Part shown: piece after piece, positions 1 to 9,439 of the stretch
How positions within the stretch are numbered: the first letter of the stretch is position 1
Layout of the letters: the number at the start of each line of letters is the position of its first letter
Assembly (NCBI RefSeq): GCF_008000815.1
Contig: NZ_CP042806.1
Location: 1,426,001 to 1,490,000 of the forward strand
Origin: Terriglobus albidus
GTDB taxonomy: Bacteria; Acidobacteriota; Terriglobia; Terriglobales; Acidobacteriaceae
Length of the DNA: 64,000 bases
Direction: 5' to 3'
Notes under the pieces: generated by a model
The model's input: only the letters and a program-made list of their open reading frames with translations
Told to the model about the DNA's origin: nothing
The model's database searches: none
Made by a program: the position numbers and the translations under genes

Positions 1-1110
1 GGAATGGAGAGCCATGCCAAACACGGTGAGTCGATCTTCTGGGAAGGCGATGGAACGCTGCTGGTCAATCTGTACATTCCCGCCGAAGCAGATTGGGCAA
101 GCAGAAAGGCGAAACTCAGGCTCGAGACCAACTATCCCTTCACGCCGGAATCGAGGCTGACTCTGACGGCTCTGCCGGACCGGCAACACTTTGCGATAGG
201 TCTTCGTTCTCCAGGATGGGCTGAAGGCAAAGCGAAGGTCACGGTGAATGGAAAGGCGGTTGCTGCCGAACGAGCACGCGGATATCTGCTGGTGAAGCGA
301 ATGTGGAAGCAGGGCGACGTGCTGGCAATCACTCTGCCGCTCGATCTACGGCTGGAGCCTGCGCCCGGAGACAACGACACGGTGGCGTTGCTTCGCGGCC
401 CCATGGTTCTGAGTGCCGATCTTGGTCCGGCATCGGAGAAGTGGGATAGACCCGACCCATCTCTGGTAGGCGAGAACCTGCTGGCGAGTCTTTCGGCTGT
501 CTCCTCCGAAAAAGCGATTTACGCATCGAAGGGCATCGTGCGACCGGCGGACCTGAAGTTTGTTCCGTTCTATAGTCAGTATGATCGGCGCAGCGCCGTC
601 TACTTCAAGCGCTTCACGGAAGCTGCATGGAAGGTGGAAGAGAGCAACTTCCTGGCGGAGCAGGCGAAGGCCCGCGATATCGCCGCACGGTCCGTCGATG
701 TGATGCATCTGGGCGAGATGCAGCCCGAGCGAGACCATAATCTGGTCTCGGAGATCTCGTATCCGGTGTCGTATCGCGGGCGAAATGGCCGCGATGCGCG
801 TTCCGGTGGATACTTCGAGTTCACGCTGAAGTGCAAGCCCGTGGAGATGGTGCTGCAGGCTACCTACTGGGGTGACGAGCGTGAACGGAGCTTCGACATC
901 CTGGTGGACAATGTGAAGGTTGCCACTCAGACGCTGAAGCAGGATCGTCCGGGAAAGTTTTTCGATGTGGAGTACCCGTTGAGCACTGATCTGACAAAGG
1001 GCAAAGAGAGCATCCGCGTACGCTTTCTCCCACATGACCGGTCGACAGTAGGACCGGTCTTCGGAGTTCGCTTGTTCACCGCAAAGAAAGACGCAAACGT
1101 TTCGCTATAA
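1..1110 (+). CDS. GH127/GH146-type (DUF1680) beta-L-arabinofuranosidase, C-terminal part
   Basis: The reading frame is open from base 1, so the 5' part lies outside the window; the ATG at 4 is internal. The first residues (GMESHAKHGES) match the stretch that in DUF1680 proteins directly follows the catalytic/zinc-binding double-cysteine motif. The catalytic domain's end is therefore visible but its cysteines are not. A beta-sandwich region with the typical GWAEGKAKVTVNGK segment follows at about residues 69-86, then LLRGPMVLSADLG (about 127-140), then an accessory C-terminal domain to residue 369. Family members remove beta-L-arabinofuranose from hydroxyproline-linked arabinosides or arabinan. 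The gene sits 53 bases before a peptidase gene on the same strand. GH127 versus GH146, and hence the exact substrate, cannot be decided from this fragment. Confidence 0.8.
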   Translation, partial: GMESHAKHGESIFWEGDGTLLVNLYIPAEADWASRKAKLRLETNYPFTPESRLTLTALPDRQHFAIGLRSPGWAEGKAKVTVNGKAVAAERARGYLLVKRMWKQGDVLAITLPLDLRLEPAPGDNDTVALLRGPMVLSADLGPASEKWDRPDPSLVGENLLASLSAVSSEKAIYASKGIVRPADLKFVPFYSQYDRRSAVYFKRFTEAAWKVEESNFLAEQAKARDIAARSVDVMHLGEMQPERDHNLVSEISYPVSYRGRNGRDARSGGYFEFTLKCKPVEMVLQATYWGDERERSFDILVDNVKVATQTLKQDRPGKFFDVEYPLSTDLTKGKESIRVRFLPHDRSTVGPVFGVRLFTAKKDANVSL

Positions 1111-1163
1111 GCAAGAGCCACGTTGAGCGGCTTTTGTTCTGCCTTGAGGAGAAGAACGACGTC

Positions 1164-2927
1164 GTGGATAGAACGAACAAATTTTCAACATACCTTGTGC
1201 GGACCATCGTTCCCGTCGCATTCTCCTGTTTCTGTTTTCAGACTTGGGCCGCAACTCCACGGCTTGCTGAGCCGAAGCTGCCATCGATGATCCAGCAGTT
1301 CAGCGCCGATCGCAGAGCGCTGGAGGCGGCATATGTCATTTCCTTTTCAGGGAGCCGTCTGGACAGGATGGAGGCGTTTTATCAGCAGGAACAGCAGCAG
1401 CTTGCCGCGGTTGACTTCAAGACGCTGGCGGAAGACGAAAAGCTGGATTACCTACTGCTGCAGAACCAGCTCCGAGGCGAGTTGTACGAACTCGGTTTGC
1501 AGCGCGAGAAGGCCACGGCCATGAGACCGTTGTTGCCTTTTGCCGGAACGATTGAAGATCTGGAAGACGAGCATCGGCACATGGTGCGGCCGGATTCTGA
1601 GAAGACAGCAGCGACTCTGACAGCCATGGTGCGGACTATTGAAAATGCGAAACACACGCTCGACCCGGCGAAGAGTGAAGGCAAGCCGAAGTCCGATGCA
1701 GTTGTGGCTAACCGCGCTGTTGTCGCGACAGAGCAACTAAAGAAGGTCCTTCATGATTGGTATGGACAGTACAGTGGCTATGATCCAGGTTTCACCTGGT
1801 GGGTGGAGCAGCCGTATCGCGATGCAGATAAGGCGCTGGAAGGATATGAGGCATTCCTTCGGGAGAAGCTGGTTGGGATTGCCGCTGACGATAAGAAGAC
1901 CATCATCGGAGATCCCGTGGGTCACGAAGCATTGATGCGCGAGCTATCAGCCGACCTTATTCCATACACCCCCGAAGAGCTGACGGCCATTGCCCAGACA
2001 GAGTACGACTGGTGCATGAAGGAGATGCTGCGGGCATCCCACGAGATGGGATATGGCGATGACTGGCACGCTGCTGTAGAGAAGGTCAAGACGATGCACG
2101 TGCCTCCGGGCGATCAGCCGGAGCTGATTCGCAAACTGGTGGTGGAAGGCATTGAGTTCGTCAAGAAAAACGATCTGGTGACTGTGCCGCCGACTGCAGA
2201 AGAGACCTGGCGCATGATCATGATGACGCCTGAACGACAGTTGGTGAACCCGTTCTTTACCGGAGGGGACGAGATCAGCGTCTCGTATCCGACAAACACA
2301 ATGACCTTCGAGCAACGTGAGATGAGCATGCGCGGCAACAATATTCCGTTCGCCCGTGCGACCGCATTTCACGAGATGATTCCTGGACACTTCCTGCAGT
2401 TTTATATGGGAGCGCGTTACCGGCCGTACCGTGAACCCTTTCAGACGCCCTTCTGGTACGAGGGAAACTCATTGTGGTGGGAGATGTTGTTCTGGGACCG
2501 TGGCTTCGACCGGACCCCGGAGGAACGTGTCGGTGCGTTGGTATGGCGCATGCATCGTTCAGCTCGAGTCATCTTCACGATGAACTTTCATCTCGGTAAG
2601 TGGACACCGCAACAGTGTGTGCAGTTCCTGATTGATAACGTCGGCTTCGAGCCGGAGAATGCCACCGCCGAAGTGAGGCGGTCCTTCGATGGATCGGTCG
2701 GTCCGCTGTATCAGAGCGCCTATCTGATGGGGGCCTTGCAGTTCCGTGCGCTGCACAAGGAGCTTGTTGGAAGCGGCAAGATGACCGAGCGCGAGTTTCA
2801 CGATGCGGTTCTGCATGAGAATGCGATGCCGATCGCGCTGCTGCGAGCCTACCTGGAACACGAGACGCTGACTCGGGATTTTGTTCCGCAGTGGAAGTTT
2901 TATGGTGAGCATCCCACTCATCCATAA
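1164..2927 (+). CDS. Secreted DUF885 family protein, putative metallopeptidase
   Basis: I prefer the GTG at 1164 (587 residues) over the ATG at 1134. A GAGGAGAAG ribosome-binding site lies 9 bases before it, and the product then starts with a compact signal peptide (VDRTNKFSTYLVRTIVPVAFS, cleavage after about residue 26). The body is typical of DUF885, including the hallmark HEMIPGH at residues 403-409, which resembles a zinc-peptidase helix but has the spacing HE-x4-H. Length fits the family (about 580-600). DUF885 proteins are considered peptidases, but their substrates are mostly unknown. Neighbours are an arabinofuranosidase upstream and an S9 peptidase 33 bases downstream, so a role in breaking down glycoprotein peptides is plausible. 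Function is inferred; family assignment is firm. Confidence 0.8.
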   Translation: MDRTNKFSTYLVRTIVPVAFSCFCFQTWAATPRLAEPKLPSMIQQFSADRRALEAAYVISFSGSRLDRMEAFYQQEQQQLAAVDFKTLAEDEKLDYLLLQNQLRGELYELGLQREKATAMRPLLPFAGTIEDLEDEHRHMVRPDSEKTAATLTAMVRTIENAKHTLDPAKSEGKPKSDAVVANRAVVATEQLKKVLHDWYGQYSGYDPGFTWWVEQPYRDADKALEGYEAFLREKLVGIAADDKKTIIGDPVGHEALMRELSADLIPYTPEELTAIAQTEYDWCMKEMLRASHEMGYGDDWHAAVEKVKTMHVPPGDQPELIRKLVVEGIEFVKKNDLVTVPPTAEETWRMIMMTPERQLVNPFFTGGDEISVSYPTNTMTFEQREMSMRGNNIPFARATAFHEMIPGHFLQFYMGARYRPYREPFQTPFWYEGNSLWWEMLFWDRGFDRTPEERVGALVWRMHRSARVIFTMNFHLGKWTPQQCVQFLIDNVGFEPENATAEVRRSFDGSVGPLYQSAYLMGALQFRALHKELVGSGKMTEREFHDAVLHENAMPIALLRAYLEHETLTRDFVPQWKFYGEHPTHP

Positions 2928-2960
2928 GCCTGAGAAGCCGCCGTACCCGAGGAGTGATGC

Positions 2961-5222
2961 ATGAGATACGCTGCCTTTGCAGTGCTTGCCTTTATTTGCG
3001 TGCAAACGAGCTTTTCCGCCGTCACGCCAAATGACTACGAGCGTGCCGCGAAGTTGAATGAGAAGTACGGAGACCTGACAGAGAACGTGGTCCGCGGCGC
3101 CAATTGGGTGCAGGGCGAGCATGTTCTGCTGTACGACAAGACGGTAGCGGGTGGCGGCCACCAGTTCTTTCTCGCGGATGTGGAAACCGGGAAGAAGGAA
3201 TTGGCCTTCGATCATCATCGGCTGACGGTAGCGCTGAGCGCGGCCACGCATGAAGAGGTCAAGCCGCGGCAGCTTCCGCTACGCGATGCCAGGCTGGAAG
3301 ATCATCGAAGCATCCTGGCGTTCCGCATCGGCTATACACCGTGGCGCTGCGATCTGAAGAGCTACGCATGCAAGCGGGATGAAGATGGTGCTGATGGCGG
3401 GCGAGAGTCTTCCCGCAACAATGAGCATCGCACTGTCGCGTCTCCCGACTGGAAGTGGGAGGCATTGGTCGCTAACTTCAATCTCGTGGTGCGCAGTGCG
3501 GATGGCAAACAGCGCCTGGTCCTGAGCACAGACGGCTCAGAAGGAAATTACTACGATCTGGATACGGTCTCGTGGTCTCCCGACTCATCGAAGCTGGTGG
3601 TTTACCGCATTCGTCCCGGCTATCACCGCACCATCCGGTTTGTGCAGTCGTCGCCTGCGATGCAACTGCAGCCGCTCTATCCCGAGATTCCGTATGCCAA
3701 GCCGGGCGATGTGCTGGATCTTCCGCAGCCGGTCCTGTTCGACCTAGGCACTAAGAAAGAGATCGCTATTGCGAACGAGCTGTTCCCGAATCCTTACGAA
3801 CTTTCGCAGGCACGGTGGTGGCAGGACTGCCGTGGATTCACCTTTGAGTACAACCAGCGGGGACATCAGGTCTATCGTGTGATTGAGGTGGATGGCGCCA
3901 CGGGAGCAGCCAGAACGCTTGTGAATGAGACAAGCGATACGTTCGTGGACTATCGCTCTCTGATTCCGGAGCCACAGGACACCGGCAAGGAATATCGCCG
4001 CGATCTCGCCGATGGCAAAGAGATCCTCTGGGCATCGGAGCGGGATGGATGGGAGCATCTGTATCTGCTGGACGGCCGGACGGGCAATGTGAAGAACCAG
4101 ATCACGCGAGGCGAGTGGGTAGTGCGCTCGGTCGACCGGGTGGATGAAGACAGGCGGATGATCTGGTTCTCGGCAAGCGGAATGAATGCCGGCGAAGACC
4201 CTTATTTTGTGCATGCCTATCGCATTCGTTTTGACGGAACGGGCCTGACGTCGCTTACACCTTCTGCTGGAAATCACAAGGTCGCATACTCCGAGGACGG
4301 AACACTGTATTTCGACCTCGTAAGTACGGTGGAAGATCCTCCGGTGCTCACCGTTCATCGCACGAGTGATTGCTCTCTGGTGTCAGAGCTGGAACGGGGA
4401 AGCGTCGACAAGCTCAGGGCTGCCGGATGGCATGCGCCGGAACCCTTTCATGCGCTGGGACGGGATGGCAAGACAGAGATCTGGGGTGTGGTGTGGAAGC
4501 CCGCGAACTTCGACCCGAAGAAGCGATATCCGGTGGTGGAGAACATCTACGCGGGGCCGCAGGGATCATTTGTGCCGAAGACGTTTTCCACCCGTGCGGA
4601 GCCGTTGACTGAACTGGGGTTTGTTGTGGTGCAGATCGATGGGATGGGCACCAACAATCGATCGAAGGCCTTCCATAACGTCGCCTGGAAAAACCTGAAG
4701 GATGCGGGCTTTGAGGATCGCATCCTGTGGCACAGGGCATATGCGAGCGGGCATCCCTGGTACGACATCACCCGCATGGGAATCTTCGGGACCTCGGCCG
4801 GCGGCCAGAGCGCGATGGGAGCGTTGTTGTTTCATCCGGAGTTCTACAAGGCCGCGGTCGCCAACAGCGGATGCCATGACAACCGCATGGACAAGATCTG
4901 GTGGAACGAGCAGTGGATGGGGTGGCCCATCGGGCCCGAGTATTCGGCTTCGTCGAATGTAGACAACGCCTGGCGCCTGAAAGGGAAGCTGATGCTGGTG
5001 GTTGGCGAGATGGATGATAACGTCGATCCCGCCTCAACATTCCAGGTGGCCGATCGACTGGAGAAGGCCAACAAGATGTTTGACCTGCTGTACGTACCCG
5101 GGGGGAAGCATGGCGCCGGTGGCGCGTATGGGCAGCGTAAGCTTGAGGACTTCTTTGTGCAGGCTCTCCATGGTGACCGTACTCCGGACTGGAATGCGCT
5201 CGAAAAGCCGGCGAAGCCATGA
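2961..5222 (+). CDS. Secreted S9 (prolyl oligopeptidase / dipeptidyl peptidase IV-like) peptidase
   Basis: Start ATG at 2961 has GGAG six bases upstream and gives a signal peptide ([20 protein letters not shown]). Residues about 40-500 form the DPP-IV-type beta-propeller; residues about 520-750 are the alpha/beta hydrolase domain. The catalytic triad is visible: Ser612 in GTSAGG, Asp in MDDNVDP (684-690) and His717 in GGKHGAGG. Length (753) fits the family. S9 enzymes cleave after proline, or in some cases hydroxyproline, in short peptides, which fits the downstream hydroxyproline catabolic operon. It follows the DUF885 gene by 33 bases and is probably co-transcribed. Whether it is a dipeptidyl- or tripeptidyl-peptidase cannot be read from sequence. 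Confidence 0.88.
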   Translation: MRYAAFAVLAFICVQTSFSAVTPNDYERAAKLNEKYGDLTENVVRGANWVQGEHVLLYDKTVAGGGHQFFLADVETGKKELAFDHHRLTVALSAATHEEVKPRQLPLRDARLEDHRSILAFRIGYTPWRCDLKSYACKRDEDGADGGRESSRNNEHRTVASPDWKWEALVANFNLVVRSADGKQRLVLSTDGSEGNYYDLDTVSWSPDSSKLVVYRIRPGYHRTIRFVQSSPAMQLQPLYPEIPYAKPGDVLDLPQPVLFDLGTKKEIAIANELFPNPYELSQARWWQDCRGFTFEYNQRGHQVYRVIEVDGATGAARTLVNETSDTFVDYRSLIPEPQDTGKEYRRDLADGKEILWASERDGWEHLYLLDGRTGNVKNQITRGEWVVRSVDRVDEDRRMIWFSASGMNAGEDPYFVHAYRIRFDGTGLTSLTPSAGNHKVAYSEDGTLYFDLVSTVEDPPVLTVHRTSDCSLVSELERGSVDKLRAAGWHAPEPFHALGRDGKTEIWGVVWKPANFDPKKRYPVVENIYAGPQGSFVPKTFSTRAEPLTELGFVVVQIDGMGTNNRSKAFHNVAWKNLKDAGFEDRILWHRAYASGHPWYDITRMGIFGTSAGGQSAMGALLFHPEFYKAAVANSGCHDNRMDKIWWNEQWMGWPIGPEYSASSNVDNAWRLKGKLMLVVGEMDDNVDPASTFQVADRLEKANKMFDLLYVPGGKHGAGGAYGQRKLEDFFVQALHGDRTPDWNALEKPAKP

Positions 5223-5281
5223 GTGTGCCGAGGGCGCGGGGTAGGGCTATCTTGATATTTCAGTATGGGACTCAAAATCGT

Positions 5282-5324
5282 CTCAATTTTTGTATTGAGT
5301 TTTGTACACAATTAACGACATAAT
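5282..5324 (+). promoter_or_regulatory. Putative sigma70-type promoter before the TonB receptor, with overlapping inverted repeat
   Basis: TTGAGT (5295-5300) and CATAAT (5319-5324) are separated by 18 bases, close to a sigma70 promoter. The inverted repeat CTCAAT...ATTGAG (5282-5299) overlaps the -35 box and could be an operator or the weak end of the peptidase transcript. It lies about 125 bases upstream of the receptor start, implying a long leader. Assigned by eye. Confidence 0.35.
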
Positions 5325-5450
5325 CGGGTCACGTTGTTAACAAAGCTGTCATACAGCCGCTAAAAGTGGCGCGATCTGTTTCTGGTCTCTCCCCCATCCC
5401 TGTCTCGGGTTCGCAGAATACCCAGTCTCGCTGTTTCTGAAGGAGGTCGT

Positions 5451-8400
5451 ATGTTGATACGAATTTCAGGAAAACGTTTTCCCGCAGCCGCTCTGGCGCT
5501 TCTTCTCTTCCTGTGTTGCAGACTGTACGGACAGTCTGGGACGCAGGGCACGGTCTCGGTAACAGTTGCAGACGCCACCGGCGGCGTTGTTTCCGCGGCC
5601 AGCCTGGAGCTGACGGCGCTGGACACCAATATCACTCGTAAAGCGGCAACGGAAGGCACAGGAGCCTTCAGCTTCGTCAACCTGCCGATCGGAACCTATC
5701 GCCTGAACGTTTCCTCACCTGGGTTCTCTACGACTCGGGTCGACACCGTCATCGTGCATGCATCGCAGGTCACACCGGTTGCGGTGGTGTTGCAGATCGG
5801 TAGCACGAACGACACAGTGAGTGTCAGCGCGGTGGCGACACCGCTGCTCGATGTGAGCTCCAACTCGCTCGGAGCAGTGATTGATCTGAAGGCAATCGAA
5901 GTCCTCCCGATCGTCGGTCGCGACCTGACCTCGCTGGCGCGGCTTACGGCAGGCTATGCCGGCTCGCAGGACACCAACGGCAGCCAGATCGGCGTGTGGA
6001 ACGGCCAGCCTTTGACGAACCAGGGCGTGAACATCGATGGTGTGGTCGGTGCGGCCTCGCGCGGTAAGTACAACGGCAACGTGCAGGCGGCTGCGTCACC
6101 ACGCGTGGAGAATATCGCGGAGATGTCCGTCCAAACCGACCAGATCGATCTGGACCAGGGATTCGGCCGTTCAACGATGCAGTTGAGCTATGTCACGCGC
6201 TCCGGAACGAATGCGTTTCACGGAAGAGCGTACGTAGATACGCGCAACTCCGGTTTATTTGCGAACACCTATGCCAACAATGCCGCCGGTGTCCGCAGAG
6301 CCAAGGTGATCTATAACGACTTCGGTGGCAGCCTCGGTGGCCCGATCCTCAAGGACAAGCTCTTCTTCTTCGGAAGCTTCTCTACCCGCAGGCAGCCGTA
6401 CAACCAGACGAACAGCAACTCGTTCCTTACCTCAACCGCACAGAACGGCAATTTCACCTATACCGGTACGGACGGCAACATCTATACACGCAACCTGTTC
6501 ACACTTGCGAAGAACTACAGCACATCGCTGCCAACGTCGGTGAATTCGGTGATTGCGGGCCAACTCTCGGCGATCAACAGTTCACTCTCCTCCGGCAACA
6601 CCATTGGAACCAGCGACGCGAACATCAGTTCGATTCTCTGGAACACGCCCGCGCCGTATATCTACTACTACCCGACGGTGCGTCTGGACTATGCGAAGTC
6701 CGAGAAGACGCATATGTATCTCACCTGGAACATGTCGCAGGTGAAGCAGGCGGGATCGTATGCGCCTCCATTCCCCGGCAGTTCATTTCAAAACCAGAAC
6801 TCCGGATATCAGAATCGTTCCTTCACCATCGGATATGGTCTGGACTACCAGATCAGTCCCCGGATGATGAATCAGTTGAAGTTGGGCTACCTCTATACGG
6901 TCAACCGTTACGCACAGGATGCGCCGGCGTTATATGCCACCAATCCGACGATCTACTGGGGGTTGGACAACTGGGGTAGCGGTAGCATGTCGGGGCAGAC
7001 CTACACGCTGCCGACCTCGAACTTCTATCCGGTGCTGAACGCCTCCGACTCGATCAGTTGGCAGAAGGGATCACATTCCATCAAATTTGGCGGTATGTGG
7101 AACCGCGAACAGGATCACTACTGGAATCCGCCAGCCGGTTTTGACAACATCACCCTGGGCCTCGCATCCGGTGACCCTGCGAACAACGCCTTTTCCAGCT
7201 CGAGCCTGCCGAACGCCAGTCCGGACAATCTGAACGAAGCGCAGCAGCTTTATGCCGTCCTGACGGGCCGCATCAACTACGTGAACGGCAGCTACTCGTA
7301 TTCGCAGAAGACGGGCGACTATCTCAAGGCTGTCGGTGCCTACAACCTGAACGAGTTGCAGACCGCCTGGGGATTGTTCGCGCAGGACTCCTGGCGCATC
7401 TTCCCGACCCTGACGCTGAACTACGGTATGCGCTGGGACTTTACCGGCGACAACCACGACCTCACTGGCGCCTATCACTCCTTGACCGAGGCGTCAGTCT
7501 ACGGTCCCTCAGGCGTTGGCAACCTCTTCCGTCCAGGATCGCTGCAGGGAACCAACAATCCACAGTTTGAGACACGGCCGCACTCCTATGCTCCCTGGAA
7601 TGTTTCGCCTCAGCCGCAGGTTGGCTTTGCCTGGAATCCGCGCAATCAGGATGGCTTCCTTGGAAAGCTATTTGGTCAGGGAGATACAGTTATCCGCGGC
7701 GGCTACGGTCTTCGACGCTTCACTATGCCGCAGCAGTACTACTGGAACAACTCCTCGTCCTACGGCGCGTTCTTCTATCAGAACTTCTATCTGAATCCGA
7801 ACACTTCAGGACAAACAGGCACCTTTACGCCGGGTTCTCTTTCGCTGGGAAGTGCTCTTCCGGCACGTGGTCTTGCACCCGCAAGCTATCTGCGTACGGA
7901 GCCACTGGCCGATTTCACCTTCCTGAACTCGGTCTCGGCTGCGGGCATGGATTACAACATCAAGCAGCCCTACACACAGAGCTGGAACTTTGGCTTTGAA
8001 CGCAAGTTTGGAAACCGCGCTGTCGAGGTGCGATACGACGGCAACCGGACGCTACACCAGTGGCTGGCGATCAATCCCAACGAAGTGAATATCTTCGAGA
8101 ACGGCTTCCTGGCGGAGTTCCAGCGGGCGCAGGCGAACTACGCAGCCAGCGGCGGAACAACCTTTCATGGCAGCAACAAGACGCCGATCTTCGATGCCGC
8201 CTTTGCTGGTGAGCCCTCAGGAACCTATGGAGGCGCGGTCGACTACGAAAACGCCGACTATCTGAACTACATCAAGACGGGCCAGGTCGGCGCGATAGCT
8301 AATATCCTGAGCGGCATCTCGGGGACGACGACCTACTTCTGCAACCTGGTCGGATCGTCGTTCTCTCCGTGCGCGAATAATGCTGGATACACCGGCGCCG

Positions 8401-9287
8401 GTGCAGGCTATCCGATCAACTTCTTCCAGGCGAACCCATACGCCGCGGGCGCCACGACCAGCTTGATGAAGGCCGTAGGTTATTCGAACTATCACTCGCT
8501 GCAGTTGGATTTCCGGCAGCAGAACTGGCACGGGTGGGTCTTTGATGCGAACTATACCTTCGGCAAGGCGCTTGGGATCGGTTCGACGCAGAACTATACG
8601 GGCGGGGCAGACAGTCTGCTGACCTTACGCGATCTCAGCAAGGGATATGGGCCCACGCCATATGACATCCGTCACGTCGTCCACTTCACCTCTTCCTATG
8701 ATCTGCCTTTTGGAAAGGGGAAGGCCTTTCTCGGTTCAAACAACCTGGTCAGCCGACTCGCGGGCAACTGGACCATCGGATCGATCATGATTATCCAGAC
8801 CGGCGCCGCACAACAGATAACCGGCGGCAACATGACCTACAACGACTATGCAGACGGCGGCATACGATTGATCGGCGTTACAGCGAAGGAACTTCAGAGC
8901 GCTGTCGGCGTCCATCGTGTGCCTGGCAAGACCTATGCACGGCAACTGGATCCAAAGTATCTGTCTGCGGGCGGCGTCAACCAAAACTATATCCAACCGA
9001 ACACTACACCAGGCACCATCGGCGAAAGGCTCTATCTGTACGGACCGCATGCCTTCTACCACGATATGTCGGTTTCGAAGAGCTTCCCGGTCCACGAGCG
9101 TGTCCAGGTCAAGCTGCAGAGTGAGTTCCTGAATGTCTGGAACCACCCTGTATTCGGTAGCACTCCCAGCTCCTTCGGTGGGATCGCCGGAACCTTCGCC
9201 AACAGTGTGCAGAGCACGAACTTTGCCAACAGTGGCGTCACCAACCATCCTCGCTGGATTGAGTTGCGCGGCAATATCGAGTTCTAG
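5451..9287 (+). CDS. Oar-type TonB-dependent receptor with carboxypeptidase-regulatory domain
   Basis: AGGAGG lies four bases before the ATG. The 1278-residue product has a signal peptide (about 1-26), then a carboxypeptidase-regulatory-like domain (about 29-115: GTVSVTVADATGGVVSAASLEL ending before the SVSAVATPLLD linker). A plug domain follows (about 130-270, including NIDGVVGAASRG), then a long 22-strand-type outer-membrane barrel ending in the C-terminal aromatic ELRGNIEF. Such Oar-like receptors are a Terriglobia hallmark and import large or complex substrates with TonB energy. It is flanked by secreted peptidases and an amino-acid permease, suggesting uptake of peptides or glycopeptides. 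A strong hairpin follows the stop. Substrate is inferred. Confidence 0.9.
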   Translation: MLIRISGKRFPAAALALLLFLCCRLYGQSGTQGTVSVTVADATGGVVSAASLELTALDTNITRKAATEGTGAFSFVNLPIGTYRLNVSSPGFSTTRVDTVIVHASQVTPVAVVLQIGSTNDTVSVSAVATPLLDVSSNSLGAVIDLKAIEVLPIVGRDLTSLARLTAGYAGSQDTNGSQIGVWNGQPLTNQGVNIDGVVGAASRGKYNGNVQAAASPRVENIAEMSVQTDQIDLDQGFGRSTMQLSYVTRSGTNAFHGRAYVDTRNSGLFANTYANNAAGVRRAKVIYNDFGGSLGGPILKDKLFFFGSFSTRRQPYNQTNSNSFLTSTAQNGNFTYTGTDGNIYTRNLFTLAKNYSTSLPTSVNSVIAGQLSAINSSLSSGNTIGTSDANISSILWNTPAPYIYYYPTVRLDYAKSEKTHMYLTWNMSQVKQAGSYAPPFPGSSFQNQNSGYQNRSFTIGYGLDYQISPRMMNQLKLGYLYTVNRYAQDAPALYATNPTIYWGLDNWGSGSMSGQTYTLPTSNFYPVLNASDSISWQKGSHSIKFGGMWNREQDHYWNPPAGFDNITLGLASGDPANNAFSSSSLPNASPDNLNEAQQLYAVLTGRINYVNGSYSYSQKTGDYLKAVGAYNLNELQTAWGLFAQDSWRIFPTLTLNYGMRWDFTGDNHDLTGAYHSLTEASVYGPSGVGNLFRPGSLQGTNNPQFETRPHSYAPWNVSPQPQVGFAWNPRNQDGFLGKLFGQGDTVIRGGYGLRRFTMPQQYYWNNSSSYGAFFYQNFYLNPNTSGQTGTFTPGSLSLGSALPARGLAPASYLRTEPLADFTFLNSVSAAGMDYNIKQPYTQSWNFGFERKFGNRAVEVRYDGNRTLHQWLAINPNEVNIFENGFLAEFQRAQANYAASGGTTFHGSNKTPIFDAAFAGEPSGTYGGAVDYENADYLNYIKTGQVGAIANILSGISGTTTYFCNLVGSSFSPCANNAGYTGAGAGYPINFFQANPYAAGATTSLMKAVGYSNYHSLQLDFRQQNWHGWVFDANYTFGKALGIGSTQNYTGGADSLLTLRDLSKGYGPTPYDIRHVVHFTSSYDLPFGKGKAFLGSNNLVSRLAGNWTIGSIMIIQTGAAQQITGGNMTYNDYADGGIRLIGVTAKELQSAVGVHRVPGKTYARQLDPKYLSAGGVNQNYIQPNTTPGTIGERLYLYGPHAFYHDMSVSKSFPVHERVQVKLQSEFLNVWNHPVFGSTPSSFGGIAGTFANSVQSTNFANSGVTNHPRWIELRGNIEF

Positions 9288-9303
9288 TCGATCGATATAA
9301 ATT

Positions 9304-9340
9304 GCCCGGTACGGCAGGCGCGGAGCCTCCCGTGCCGGGC
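9304..9340 (+). terminator. Hairpin terminator after the TonB receptor
   Basis: An 11-bp stem GCCCGGTACGG / CCGTGCCGGGC (one G-T pair) with a 15-base loop starts 17 bases after the stop and is followed by the pyrimidine-rich ATTCTTCTTCTTCCC. It probably ends or attenuates receptor transcription before the permease. Confidence 0.6.
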
Positions 9341-9439
9341 ATTCTTCTTCTTCCCAACACAATCGACGAATCACGAACAGCTCGCCGTGGTATCAAGGAG
9401 TACATCGTCATACCACGTGGGTTGCGCAGAGGGTAGTGA

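Noticed and set aside
2559-3251. A 230-codon minus-strand frame across the DUF885/S9 junction
   Set aside because: Both sense genes have family motifs across the same bases; the antisense product has no coherent fold or ribosome-binding site.
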